From Scytonematopsis contorta HA4267-MV1 (lineage in GTDB: Bacteria > Cyanobacteriota > Cyanobacteriia > Cyanobacteriales > Nostocaceae): a DNA stretch of 64,000 nucleotides. The stretch covers positions 24,678 to 88,677 of the forward strand of contig JAHHIC010000076.1 of the NCBI GenBank assembly GCA_019359035.1, in the 5' to 3' direction. The translations under genes were made by a program, and so were the position numbers. A model generated the notes under the pieces. The model was not told where the DNA came from, did not search any database, and was given only the letters and a program-made list of their open reading frames with translations. How positions within the stretch are numbered: the first letter of the stretch is position 1; every line of letters begins with the position of its first letter. Shown here in pieces: positions 45,374-54,313 of this stretch.

Positions 45374-47362
45374 TCATTTTTTCTGCCATTTTTGAATCGC
45401 GTCTTGAGCTTTATTATAAGCGCTAGTGCCCTCTGGAACTAAAGTCGCGGTACTAATGGCAGATTTGAGGTCTCCACCAGCAGCGCGAGCATTGGCGATA
45501 TCTAAAATTTGTAGGCTCCACTGATTAATAGACTTCTGTGCTAATTCATAACCAGCTTCACCCTGTGGTACTCTTTTTGCTACCTCGATAGCCCGATTAT
45601 AAGTAGAAGCTTGGCGAGGTCTAACTAAAGCAGTAGCCGCATCAATAAGGGTTTTATTGCTAAGAAACTGCTTAGCACTTGGTCGCCATTGATTTATAGC
45701 TTCTTGTGCTTGCTGATACAAAGGGTCTTCCCTTGTAAGCAGCTGAGCCGCAGCGATAGCTTGAGGAAACTGTCCTTGCTTCATACGCTCCTCAGCTAAA
45801 TCTAAAATCATCCGACTCCAAACCTGAATATTTTCTTGAGCTTGTTCATAGCCACGCACACCCGGTTTAATTCTTCGTGCTTGAGCGATAGCTTCACTTA
45901 AGTCATTTGCTTGATTTGGATTTTTGGACATTTTTGCTAACTCAGCCAACGCTCGTTTTTCCTGTTGTGGCTGGACAGTAGAGGCTGGAAGCTGATTTTC
46001 TTGTCTATTATTATCTTGCCTATTATTATCTTGAGAATTACTGTCTTGTCTATTATTATCTTGCCTATTATTATCTTGAGAATTACTGTCTTGTCTATTA
46101 TTATCTTGCCTATTATTATCTTGAGAATTATTTCCACCTGTGGATGATGATGGTCTTCTTTGTGGGGTCGTGGAATTAGGAACCCTCCTCACAGTCCTTC
46201 GATTTTCATTTGTAGTTGTATTGGGAGATGCTTGAAATTGTTCGGTATCTCTGGAAGCAGTCAAATTGCGGAACATAAATGCGACGATTAAGCTAAGGAA
46301 CATCATCCCAGCCCCTAACCACAACAAAAGGTTTTTTCCTGATGACGCACTTGTAACCTTTTTCTCTTCTTGTTTATTTGTAGCTTTATCAGGAACTGCA
46401 CTTTCGCTTTTAGGCTCTTTTACGGACGATAATTCAGACGAAGAAAAGGAAGAAGGGGGAGTTGGGAGTGGTTGGGGGACTTCTCCTTGTTGTTTTTGTG
46501 CTTCTGTTCCGGAAATCATAGGACTTTCCGTAAGCTTAGGAGCAGCTTGTGACTCACCTAAGAAAATAACTTCCTCTGCTGGAGGAGGAGTTACCAGCGG
46601 CTGACGATTTGGTTGATTCTTTTCCGCTAAACGCAATTTCGGCAAAATTACTTGTTCGCTGTTAGGAATAGCAATAGCAGGATTTTGTGTAGGACGCCAA
46701 TGATGCTGACATAATTCAGGAATGCGAGTACTGAGGTAATTTGCTAACTGTCCCACAGTATTAGCATTTTGGGAGCGTAAAGCTTCTATTAGCGCTGCGG
46801 TAAAAAAACCATGACCCAGTTCGCTACTTTCATAAGAAAATTGTTCAGATTGACAGGAAAGTATTGTCGGTACTGGTAGTTCTTTTGCGACTTCCAGAGT
46901 TTCTTTTCCCACATAGGCATTCGCTTGAGTACCAAACGCACGATTAATATCTAGCAACACCAAAATATCAGTTCGCGCAACCTGCAAACTTTGTAACAGT
47001 CCTCGTATATCGATACCAGTTGTCACCACCAAATCGGGGTGTCCTTCAACAGGCATTAAATAATCTTGTCCGTCCTGGTTAACCCCATATCCACTAAAGA
47101 AAAACCAAACTTGGTCATGGGGTTGCCAACTCTTTGCAGCTAAATTTTCCAACAGCAAAAGAATATTTTCTTTAGTTGGATAAGTAGACATATCAGCAAA
47201 GGTTGGTGAAGTATCAGTCATTAGCACGCATTGTTCTGGCAAAAAACCTACTTCACTCACCAAATATTCCTTTAGAGCCTCAGCATCCGCTTGGGCGCAA
47301 CCTAAAGGTTGAAAGAATTGGTATTGATTTATTCCTATTGCGACCGCCCAGTTATTTGTCAT
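45374..47362 (-). CDS. Caspase-like (metacaspase-fold) protein, catalytic dyad lost
   Basis: 662 residues. N-terminal 240 form a p20 caspase fold (AVAIGINQYQFFQPLGCAQA), but the His of the usual SGHG motif is Tyr (FFFSGYGVN) and the Cys of the D-x-C motif is Asn (VLLDINRAFG). So it should not be a protease. A membrane helix follows (LLWLGAGMMFLSLIVAFMF, about residue 350), then a Gln/Asp/Asn-rich stretch built from 45-bp DNA repeats, and C-terminal TPR-like repeats ending in AYNKAQDAIQKW. Non-catalytic caspase homologues are known in cyanobacteria; here a scaffold or sensor role is likely. Confidence 0.9.
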   Translation of the reverse strand: MTNNWAVAIGINQYQFFQPLGCAQADAEALKEYLVSEVGFLPEQCVLMTDTSPTFADMSTYPTKENILLLLENLAAKSWQPHDQVWFFFSGYGVNQDGQDYLMPVEGHPDLVVTTGIDIRGLLQSLQVARTDILVLLDINRAFGTQANAYVGKETLEVAKELPVPTILSCQSEQFSYESSELGHGFFTAALIEALRSQNANTVGQLANYLSTRIPELCQHHWRPTQNPAIAIPNSEQVILPKLRLAEKNQPNRQPLVTPPPAEEVIFLGESQAAPKLTESPMISGTEAQKQQGEVPQPLPTPPSSFSSSELSSVKEPKSESAVPDKATNKQEEKKVTSASSGKNLLLWLGAGMMFLSLIVAFMFRNLTASRDTEQFQASPNTTTNENRRTVRRVPNSTTPQRRPSSSTGGNNSQDNNRQDNNRQDSNSQDNNRQDNNRQDSNSQDNNRQDNNRQENQLPASTVQPQQEKRALAELAKMSKNPNQANDLSEAIAQARRIKPGVRGYEQAQENIQVWSRMILDLAEERMKQGQFPQAIAAAQLLTREDPLYQQAQEAINQWRPSAKQFLSNKTLIDAATALVRPRQASTYNRAIEVAKRVPQGEAGYELAQKSINQWSLQILDIANARAAGGDLKSAISTATLVPEGTSAYNKAQDAIQKWQKK
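46000..46135. repeat. 45-bp tandem repeat inside the caspase-like gene
   Basis: Nearly three copies of a unit coding for DNNRQDNNRQDSNSQ; identical at DNA level over long stretches, so recently expanded. Confidence 0.9.
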
Positions 47363-47450
47363 GTGTAGGTTGTCAGTTGTCAGTTGTCGGTTGTCGGTTG
47401 ACGGTTGTCGGTTGACGGTTGTCGGTTGACGGTTGTCGGTTGTCAGTTAT
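47363..47450. repeat. GTTGTCG/GTTGACG heptanucleotide STRR
   Basis: About eleven heptamers immediately before the ATG of the caspase-like gene, i.e. in its 5' leader. Confidence 0.92.
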
Positions 47451-47637
47451 TATCCCCTACTCCCCACTCCCCAAATTACTGTTGGCTTTAGGGAGGAAAC
47501 AAAGTTATACCTGTGTCTATTAGCCTAGGTAATTTTCATCGTTATTCTAATGAAGCGTCATTTTAATCACTCATTTAACACAGAAATTACTAGCACACAG
47601 TCCCTACTTCCAGGTCATCACTAAGGAGCCATAGACC

Positions 47638-48321
47638 ATGAGCAATAGCAGTTCTTATCAATCTTTAAGCATAATTCAGTTTCTTGTTAAAAATCGGTTC
47701 AAAACGATAATTCCATTTATGCCATTAATTGTCCACCCTGGTCGGATAGCAGCAGGCGCAATGTTGCTAGCAACAGCAATTCCTTTATGGTTCTTAACAG
47801 AAGCAGTCGCCCCTCAAGTTGTGCGAGCTTATACCGCTACTGCGGATTTGGCAATCGACCGTTTACCAGGAGAAAACTACGAAACCCTTCTCAGACGCTC
47901 AGAAGCAGCAGCGAGAGCAGCAGTACAGCGAAGCTTTGACCAAGATATTTTGGCTACAGACGTGTCCGTTATGGTTTCCGTACAAAATTATGGAGCAGTA
48001 GCACCAGTTTTAGAATTAACAGTAAGTCGTCAGGAATGGCGTACCCGTCCAGACCCCCAACGTTGGGCAACTTATTTTAGGTCATCACGCGAATTACTAT
48101 ATTTTGGAGAAAATACAACAAATTCTCCTACAGCGAACCAAACAACACCAGGTGCTGCAAATTCTCCTTTTTCTCCACCAAATACTCCAAATGACAGCGC
48201 ATCACCACAGCCAAATAATACAACCCCAGCATCATCTGGACTTCCTGACCCAAACACCACGCGACAACCAACAGGAGTTCCACCTTCTTCTGTACCGGCA
48301 CCCCCACCACTCGGTCGTTGA
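47638..48321 (+). CDS. Cyanobacterial membrane-anchored hypothetical protein
   Basis: 227 residues: one N-terminal membrane segment (IAAGAMLLATAIPLWFLTEA), a compact domain (LLRRSEAAARAAVQRSFDQD, VSVMVSVQNYGAVAPVLELTVSR) and a Pro/Asn/Ser/Thr-rich tail. AAGGAG precedes the ATG. It sits before rpmF in the same direction, 42 bp apart. Function unknown. Confidence 0.75.
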   Translation: MSNSSSYQSLSIIQFLVKNRFKTIIPFMPLIVHPGRIAAGAMLLATAIPLWFLTEAVAPQVVRAYTATADLAIDRLPGENYETLLRRSEAAARAAVQRSFDQDILATDVSVMVSVQNYGAVAPVLELTVSRQEWRTRPDPQRWATYFRSSRELLYFGENTTNSPTANQTTPGAANSPFSPPNTPNDSASPQPNNTTPASSGLPDPNTTRQPTGVPPSSVPAPPPLGR

Positions 48322-48363
48322 TAGCTTAGAATAATAAGGTTGTCAAAAATTGCGATATCCGCT

Positions 48364-48534
48364 ATGGCAGTTCCAAAGAAGAAAACATCTAAATCTAAAC
48401 GCGATAAACGTCGAGCCACCTGGAGACATAAAGCCGAAATACAAGCTAAGAAAGCTCTTTCCCTAGGCAAGTCGATTTTGACCGGACGTTCCACTTTTGT
48501 CTATCCATCTGCAGAAGAAGAAGACGAAGAGTAA
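48364..48534 (+). CDS. rpmF: Ribosomal protein bL32
   Basis: 56 residues, [20 protein letters not shown], the invariant bL32 N-terminus; acidic C-terminal tail. No zinc cysteines, as in other cyanobacteria. An in-frame ATG 24 bp upstream is rejected because the family begins at MAVPKKK. Confidence 0.97.
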   Translation: MAVPKKKTSKSKRDKRRATWRHKAEIQAKKALSLGKSILTGRSTFVYPSAEEEDEE

Positions 48535-48540
48535 TTGGTG

Positions 48541-48718
48541 TGAATGGGTAATTGGTAATTGGTAATTGGTAATTGGTAATTGGTAATTGGTAATTGGTAA
48601 TTGGTAATTGCTGATTGCTGATTACACTATTCCCTATTCCCCACTCCCCATTCCCCATTCCCCACTCCCCACTCCCCATTCCCCACTCCCTACTCCCCAC
48701 TCCCCATTCCCCACTCCC
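48541..48718. repeat. ATTGGTA STRR and ACTCCCC/ATTCCCC STRR
   Basis: Nine ATTGGTA heptamers (48547-48610) followed by about twelve CCCCACT/CCCCATT heptamers (48635-48718), the same two repeat types in the same order as at 31056-31262. Confidence 0.93.
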
Positions 48719-48761
48719 TTATAATTAAAGTATCTTCAGAAAATTTATTGAAACTTTAACA

Positions 48762-49358
48762 ATGCTAGGAAAATTTTTTCAGAAACCTTCAAACGAAGAG
48801 GGGGAAAGGGTTCCTAACGGTCAATATTTGACTAAAGGGTTCCCGATAATGACCTATGGAAAAGCTCCTCGAATAAGCATTGACCAATGGGAATTTAAGG
48901 TTTGGGGTTTGGCTACACCCAAAATTTTTAAGTGGGATGACTTTATGGCTTTGCCCCAGCACGAATTCACAGCTGATTTCCACTGTGTAACTCGCTGGTC
49001 TAAACTCGATGTTAAATGGACTGGGATAAAAGTAACTGACTTCATGAAATTAATTGAAGTCGATTCAAAAGCAGCCCATGTGATGGAACACTGCTACGGT
49101 GATTACACCACTAATATTCCTATAGAAGATTTTCTTAAAGAAGAAAATTTTTTTGCTTTTAAATTATTTGGGGAAGAGCTACCAGCTGAACATGGTGGAC
49201 CGATGCGATTGGTTGTTCCTCACCTTTACGCTTGGAAAAGTGCCAAGTGGATTAATGGTTTGGAGTTCCTACAAAAACAAGAACTTGGTTTTTGGGAGCG
49301 TAATGGTTACCACCATCGGGGTGAACCTTTTGCTGAAGAGCGATATAGCGTGTATTAG
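48762..49358 (+). CDS. Sulfite-oxidase-like molybdopterin enzyme
   Basis: 198 residues of the sulfite oxidase / YedY catalytic fold: ADFHCVTRWS carries the molybdenum-ligand Cys, followed by HVMEHCYGDYTTNIP, EHGGPMRLVVPHLYAWKSAK. No Tat signal and no haem domain, so a cytoplasmic single-domain enzyme; substrate unknown. Confidence 0.92.
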   Translation: MLGKFFQKPSNEEGERVPNGQYLTKGFPIMTYGKAPRISIDQWEFKVWGLATPKIFKWDDFMALPQHEFTADFHCVTRWSKLDVKWTGIKVTDFMKLIEVDSKAAHVMEHCYGDYTTNIPIEDFLKEENFFAFKLFGEELPAEHGGPMRLVVPHLYAWKSAKWINGLEFLQKQELGFWERNGYHHRGEPFAEERYSVY

Positions 49359-49364
49359 TATAGG

Positions 49365-49411
49365 AAAAAAACCTCACCCCCCAACCCGAAAGAACGGGGG
49401 TGGGTTTTTTT
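49365..49411. terminator. Bidirectional terminator
   Basis: AAAAAAACC-T-CACCCCC, a loop, then GGGGGTG-GGTTTTTTT; ends both the oxidoreductase gene and, on the other strand, the aldehyde dehydrogenase gene. Confidence 0.88.
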
Positions 49412-49435
49412 GTGTTGGGGGTAGGGTTCTTTAAC

Positions 49436-50818
49436 TTAGCCGATAATTTTCTTTACAAAATTCAATTTTGCTAGATTATATGGAGCATACCGCCAGTTGA
49501 GGTCAATAAGAAAATTCCTTTGCAACACGCTTTTGTAATGAGAAAAAGTATCAAAACTTTTTTTCCCGTGGTAGCTACCCATACCACTGTCACCGACACC
49601 ACCAAATGGTAAAGATGAGACACCCACCTGCATTATTGTATCGTTGATACATACTCCCCCAGATGAGGTATCTTGCAAAACTTTTTGTTGGAGAGTTTTG
49701 TTATTGGAAAATAAATATAAAGCTAACGGTTTTGGCTTTGAGTTAATAAAGGAAATAGCCTCTTTAATATCACTGTATTCCATGACTGGAAGAATCGGTC
49801 CAAAAATTTCTTCCTGCATTATGCTCGCTTCTGGAGAAACATTATCTAGCACTGTTGGCGCTATATAACATTCATCTTGGTTAATTTCTCCACCAATTTT
49901 AATATTTCCATCTTCTAAAAATTTTGCAACTCTTTGAAAATGTTTTTGGCTGATTAAACGAGCATAATCAGGACTGCTTTCTGGATTATTTCCATAAAAT
50001 TCTTTCATACATTTTTCGATAGCATTTAATAAATCTGGCTTAATCTTTTGATTAACTAAAAGATAATCAGGAGCAATACAAGTTTGTCCTGCATTAATAA
50101 ATTTACCCCAAGTGATGCGTTTGGCTGTATGTTCCAGATTTATATCAGTGTCCACAATACAAGGACTTTTACCACCTAGCTCTAAAGTAACAGGTGTTAA
50201 GTGTTTTGCAGCAGCCTCCATGATAATTTTACCAACCGCTGTTCCACCAGTGAAAAATATATGGTCAAATTTTTCCGCTAATAGTTTTTGACTAGTTTCA
50301 ACTCCACCTTCGACTACTGTAATATAATCTGCATTAAAATATTTAGCGATGATTTCAGCTATAACAGCAGATGTATGAGAAGAAATTTCTGAAGGTTTAA
50401 TAATAGCGCAATTACCAGCCGCAATCGCACCAACTAAAGGTGAAATAGCTAACTGAAACGGATAATTCCAAGGAGAAATTATTAAAACTACTCCCAGCGG
50501 TTCTGGATATATTTTTGCAGAAGCAGGAAGTTGTTCAGGAGGTACAGAGACTTTTTTCGGTTTTACCCAATTATGAATATTTTTTATAGTAAAATCAATT
50601 TCCTTTAGCGCAGCAACTTCTAAAGCATAAGCTTCAAATTCTGGTTTTCTTAAGTCAGCTTGTAGCGCTTTGATGACAACTTCTTTATTCTCAAAAACAG
50701 CCTGCTTAAGAACTTTTAGTTGAGCAACTCTAAAATCGACATCTTTGGTTTTACCTGTTTGAAAAAAATCGCGTTGTCTTTTAATAATATCAGCAATCGA
50801 TAATTCGGTAATCATCAT
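49436..50818 (-). CDS. Aldehyde dehydrogenase
   Basis: 460 residues, the short non-tetrameric class-3-like form. NAD site LIISPWNYPFQLA, IIKPSE, HIFFTGGTAVG; general base Glu in LELGGKSP; catalytic Cys in NAGQTCIAPDYL. In cyanobacteria this family oxidises fatty aldehydes and apocarotenals. AGGAGATATG places the start at 50818. Confidence 0.95.
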   Translation of the reverse strand: MMITELSIADIIKRQRDFFQTGKTKDVDFRVAQLKVLKQAVFENKEVVIKALQADLRKPEFEAYALEVAALKEIDFTIKNIHNWVKPKKVSVPPEQLPASAKIYPEPLGVVLIISPWNYPFQLAISPLVGAIAAGNCAIIKPSEISSHTSAVIAEIIAKYFNADYITVVEGGVETSQKLLAEKFDHIFFTGGTAVGKIIMEAAAKHLTPVTLELGGKSPCIVDTDINLEHTAKRITWGKFINAGQTCIAPDYLLVNQKIKPDLLNAIEKCMKEFYGNNPESSPDYARLISQKHFQRVAKFLEDGNIKIGGEINQDECYIAPTVLDNVSPEASIMQEEIFGPILPVMEYSDIKEAISFINSKPKPLALYLFSNNKTLQQKVLQDTSSGGVCINDTIMQVGVSSLPFGGVGDSGMGSYHGKKSFDTFSHYKSVLQRNFLIDLNWRYAPYNLAKLNFVKKIIG

Positions 50819-50882
50819 ATCTCCTCAAAACTCGTAATACCCTATCTTCTTTATTATTTATTTAACTCTCTGCTCCCCACTT

Positions 50883-50967
50883 TGTAAAGACGCGATAAAG
50901 CTCCCCACTCTGTAAAGACGCGATAAAGCTCCCCACTCTGTAAAGACGCGATAAATCGCGTCTCTAC
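50883..50967. repeat. GAGACGCGAT palindrome with 28-bp tandem left arm
   Basis: TGTAAAGACGCGATAAAGCT-CCCCACTC repeated with a 28-bp period, three arm copies, the last one completing the hairpin ATAAATCGCGTCTCTAC. Confidence 0.88.
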
Positions 50968-50971
50968 CCAT

Positions 50972-52075
50972 CTATTGCTTAATTGGCAAATTCACAGAAA
51001 AAAGACTTCCTTTCCCTAACTCTGAATGAATTTCAATCGTACCTTGATGAGCCTCAACAATTCTACGAGAAAGATATAATCCCAGACCACTACCAGAACG
51101 CTTGTGACTACCTGGACGAAATCTTTCAAACAGCGTTGCTAGTTGTTCTTTGGCTATCCCTTGACCTGTATCAGCTATTTCTACAGTCATCTTGTTATGA
51201 GAATCATCAGGTGGGAAAAGACGTAAGGTCACCGAACCGCTATCAGTAAATTTGATAGCATTTCCCACTAAGTTAGTAAAAAGCCTATGCAATTCTAAAC
51301 GGTCACCCAAAATTGTATTGGTGGTGGATAATTCCCCAGAATATTCCAAAGTGAGAGATAACTTTTTTTCTTCAGCTAAGGGAGTCAACTCTCCGGTTAC
51401 ATCTTCAAGCAGTTGGTACAAATTTACGGGGAAAAAAGCCAGAGTTTTACGACCAGCTTCAAAGCGGTAAACTTCCAACAAAGTATTTACCATAGCCAGC
51501 AAATTACTGTTGCTACGAGCCATGATATGAATAACTTCGTTCATTTGTGACGATAACTCACCCAAAGCACCCTGCTGAAACAGAATTAACATTCTATCTG
51601 CGGCTACAAGGGGTGTACGTAAATCGTGGGTGAGACGGGATACAAAATCTTCTCGCTGACGGGCAATTTCATCTCGTTCATCTATACTGTGTTTTAGACG
51701 TAGCAAAGAACGTACACGCGCTAGCAATTCATCTACAGTTACTGGTTTGCGAATAAAGTCATCGGCGCCTAAATCTAACCCCTGAGCGACACTGGCGGTA
51801 TCGTGAGCAGTAATTAACAAAATAGGGATAAACGACAATTCCTTATTTTCCCTGATACGCTTGGTTACCTCGTAACCATCCATTCCCGGCATCATTAAAT
51901 CTAGCAACACCAAATCAAAGGAAGATTCAGCTATTCTTGCCAATGCTGTTGGTCCATTTTCTGCTGTAGTGATGGTATAGCCTTCTTCCTCCAAAATAGT
52001 TTTGATTAAAAACACGTTATCGGGGGAATCGTCTACAACTAGAATTTTGTCGGAGGAAGAGGATGGTGGATTCAT
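50972..52075 (-). CDS. Response regulator - histidine kinase hybrid
   Basis: 367 residues. N-terminal receiver (VVDDSPDN, phospho-Asp in LVLLDLMMPGMDGY, Lys in DFIRKPV), then a histidine kinase: H box VSRLTHDLRTPL, N box LVGNAIKF, G1 ADTGQGIA, F box FERFRPG, G2 GSGLGLYLS. Soluble, no membrane segment. Receiver-first order means it takes input from another phosphodonor. ATG 52075 is preferred to TTG 52093. Confidence 0.95.
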   Translation of the reverse strand: MNPPSSSSDKILVVDDSPDNVFLIKTILEEEGYTITTAENGPTALARIAESSFDLVLLDLMMPGMDGYEVTKRIRENKELSFIPILLITAHDTASVAQGLDLGADDFIRKPVTVDELLARVRSLLRLKHSIDERDEIARQREDFVSRLTHDLRTPLVAADRMLILFQQGALGELSSQMNEVIHIMARSNSNLLAMVNTLLEVYRFEAGRKTLAFFPVNLYQLLEDVTGELTPLAEEKKLSLTLEYSGELSTTNTILGDRLELHRLFTNLVGNAIKFTDSGSVTLRLFPPDDSHNKMTVEIADTGQGIAKEQLATLFERFRPGSHKRSGSGLGLYLSRRIVEAHQGTIEIHSELGKGSLFSVNLPIKQ

Positions 52076-52284
52076 TAAGGGATAAGGTATCAATAAAAAA
52101 TTATTTGTTTTGCAGTTACAGCAGAACTTACAGCAATGGGTATCCCTATTTTGGCATCATTTTCCATTATTACTTCCCACTTAAGAAAGATTATTTTCGG
52201 CTTAGTGGTATAAAATCACTACATATTATCTTAGTAGCTTCAACTAGAATTTACTTTCCTGAGAATAAATTCTCAAATACAGAC

Positions 52285-52320
52285 AAATGTAGAGACGTTA
52301 CATGTAACGTCTCTACATTT
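52285..52320. repeat. Perfect 36-bp palindrome, GTAGAGACGTTACA type
   Basis: AAATGTAGAGACGTTACA followed by its exact inverse. The most complete member of the GTAGAGACG family in the window. Confidence 0.9.
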
Positions 52321-52324
52321 AGAA

Positions 52325-52352
52325 AGGTGTAGAAATTCAAGCAGCTACACCT
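52325..52352. repeat. AGGTGTAG hairpin repeat, copy 1
   Basis: AGGTGTAG ... CTACACCT with CAAGCA in the loop, followed by CTG. A second copy in the same orientation is at 53562; the two flank the Rpn gene. Confidence 0.8.
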
Positions 52353-52381
52353 CTGGACAAAAATTATTCTCTCAGACCTTT

Positions 52382-53353
52382 TTATGTATCCATATTTTCG
52401 TCGATAAGTTGTTGAAACTCTTCGATGGAGTTAGTTGTAATCGCATTTGTGAAAAGTCTGTCCAGCAGAGGGGTATCATTTATAGTATTGATAAGGTTCA
52501 CTATTCGCTCTGGAACTCCTCCAAAGCGCGTTTGTATGATTTTAATTACATCCTCTCGTTTTCCTTCTTGCTTTCCTTCTTGCTTTCCTTCTTGCTTCGC
52601 TAATCGTTCAATGCTGGTTACATAACGCATTTTTTTGCTAACCTCCTTGTCGTTTTTCAGTTCCGTTTTAAAACTATTTGCCAAATCCTCAGGTAAGAAC
52701 ATAACCCAATCTATAAACCGAAATAACCCTTTAACCTCTTTCCGGCTATATCCTTTTTTGAACAACATTTTGACTAAGGTTAATTTCCAATGTAACCGAC
52801 TTTCCAGGTTTAGGTTTGTCCCTTTGGTTCGTAGATGCGCCATTACTACCATCCCAAAAGGATTGCTAGTTTGTTCTAAGCTATCCCACTGTCCCTCATA
52901 ATCCAAAAGCTTAACTATGGGAAATTGTAAACTAGCGCAACACCCAGCCAGCGAAGACTCGTAGCGATTTGGTCGCCAATTTACCCCTTCGTCGGCTAAA
53001 ACAGCTAAACTGATGACCCGTTTTTTATGGCGGTCAAATAGTCGGTAGTTATAAATGTACATACGCTCAGCAAAGTCCTTGTCATAATATCCTTGGACTT
53101 CTACGTGAACTATTATCCAAGCTTCTTCACCATTTTTCAGCCAAACCTTGGCGACTTTATCGACTAAGCGCTTGCCAATTTCTGCATCTGGTTCTAGTTG
53201 CTGTAGTTCTGAGTCGAGAAATTCGTAGGGTTGTTCTCGTTCCCAGTCGATAACAGCGTAAGCTTCGGGAAAAAAGAATTCTAAAAAGCTAGGGAAGAAG
53301 TCCTCGATAATTTCTTTCCAAGGACTATCGTAATCGCTACGTTGCTCAGTCAT
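52382..53353 (-). CDS. Rpn-family PD-(D/E)XK nuclease / transposase-like protein
   Basis: 323 residues, PD-(D/E)XK superfamily: YAVIDW, and the core EAWIIVHVEVQGYYDKDF with the E-x-Q variant, then the RMYIYNYRLFDRHKKRVISL block typical of cyanobacterial Rpn/YhgA-like proteins. Rpn nucleases promote RecA-independent recombination in E. coli. The KQEGKQEGKQEGKRE stretch is written by a 12-bp tandem DNA repeat. Flanked by two copies of one hairpin repeat. Confidence 0.88.
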   Translation of the reverse strand: MTEQRSDYDSPWKEIIEDFFPSFLEFFFPEAYAVIDWEREQPYEFLDSELQQLEPDAEIGKRLVDKVAKVWLKNGEEAWIIVHVEVQGYYDKDFAERMYIYNYRLFDRHKKRVISLAVLADEGVNWRPNRYESSLAGCCASLQFPIVKLLDYEGQWDSLEQTSNPFGMVVMAHLRTKGTNLNLESRLHWKLTLVKMLFKKGYSRKEVKGLFRFIDWVMFLPEDLANSFKTELKNDKEVSKKMRYVTSIERLAKQEGKQEGKQEGKREDVIKIIQTRFGGVPERIVNLINTINDTPLLDRLFTNAITTNSIEEFQQLIDENMDT

Positions 53354-53821
53354 CTGATTGGAAATTATGTGGTGTTTTAAAAATCACGATTTCGGTTCAA
53401 TCGCATCTACTCTATAAGATGTTGTAAAGATATTAGAAGCTGTTACACAAGCTTATATATCCCCTCAGTCATAATTTTATTTCAGTAATAATAATTAAAT
53501 CATGTGAGTCAAAATTTTTGAAGACTTGATGGAAATATTTATGAATATTTACTGATGAAAAAGGTGTAGATATCAAGCATCTACACCTCTGTTTAAAAGT
53601 AATTTTTCTTGTCGTTTCCCTGCTCTGCTTTAAAATTATTTACTAATTCTACTGATGTGATTTTTCTAACATAGATTCAACAGATATTTGTTGCATAAGG
53701 TAATTGGTATATAGCCACAATACAAGCGTATTATATTTGCCTTGTTGCTGCTAGTCAACCAGTTTAAATAGACCCAAAAAATACAAAACAATATTTGTGT
53801 CTAATAAAAATAGAGGCAAAG
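53354..53821. other. Gene-free spacer
   Basis: AT-rich, no frame of interest; contains the second AGGTGTAGAT hairpin (53562-53588). The Rpn promoter should lie close to 53354. Confidence 0.6.
53562..53588. repeat. AGGTGTAGAT hairpin repeat, copy 2
   Basis: AGGTGTAGAT-ATCAAGC-ATCTACACCT and following CTCTG; direct copy of 52325-52352. Confidence 0.8.
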
Positions 53822-54037
53822 TTAACTCCATTCTTCCCTAACTTGTTGTTGGAATTCTAAAGGGTCTTGGCTGAGTTTAATGATTCCTGAATATTGGTTA
53901 ATATCAAAATGATTATTTTCTTGTATTTGTGAAGCTTCCAAAACCTGCTCAATTTTTTCCCAATCTTGGTAATCAATTAAAACTCCGACCGGGCGCATTT
54001 GTTCATCAGTCACAATTCTTTTCTTAAAAGGTAGCAT
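53822..54037 (-). CDS. Small antitoxin-like protein
   Basis: 71 residues: MLPFKKRIVTDEQMRPVGVL, IDYQDWEKIEQVLEAS. This looks like the Phd/AbrB-like or DUF2281-like antitoxin fragments common in cyanobacteria (a 'V..V.ID..DW..IE..L' pattern), with an extended C-terminus. No toxin gene adjoins it; the next upstream gene is a Uma2 protein 276 bp away. Function uncertain. Confidence 0.6.
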   Translation of the reverse strand: MLPFKKRIVTDEQMRPVGVLIDYQDWEKIEQVLEASQIQENNHFDINQYSGIIKLSQDPLEFQQQVREEWS

Positions 54038-54313
54038 AATTCTTTGGTCTTAATATAAGAATCAACATCCTCATTATAGTTTATTCATCTAAAACTTATA
54101 AGCTTATCAGCTAATTATTCCAGAAAAGAACTAACCCCCATAAATCTAGAGTTTTATTAACAGAGTAGAAGCCAACAAAGTCAAATCAAAATTTACACAC
54201 CTCCTTATCTTCTCTAACTTAGCCTCTACCCTCTAGGAAAAACTCCATACGCAGCATCGCACGTAATCGGCATGTTTGTTAATTACATAATTAGAAATTA
54301 TGCTGCATAAAAA

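Noticed and set aside
45965..46147. Plus-strand Ile/Leu-rich frame
   Set aside because: Shadow of the 45-bp repeat in the caspase-like gene on the other strand.
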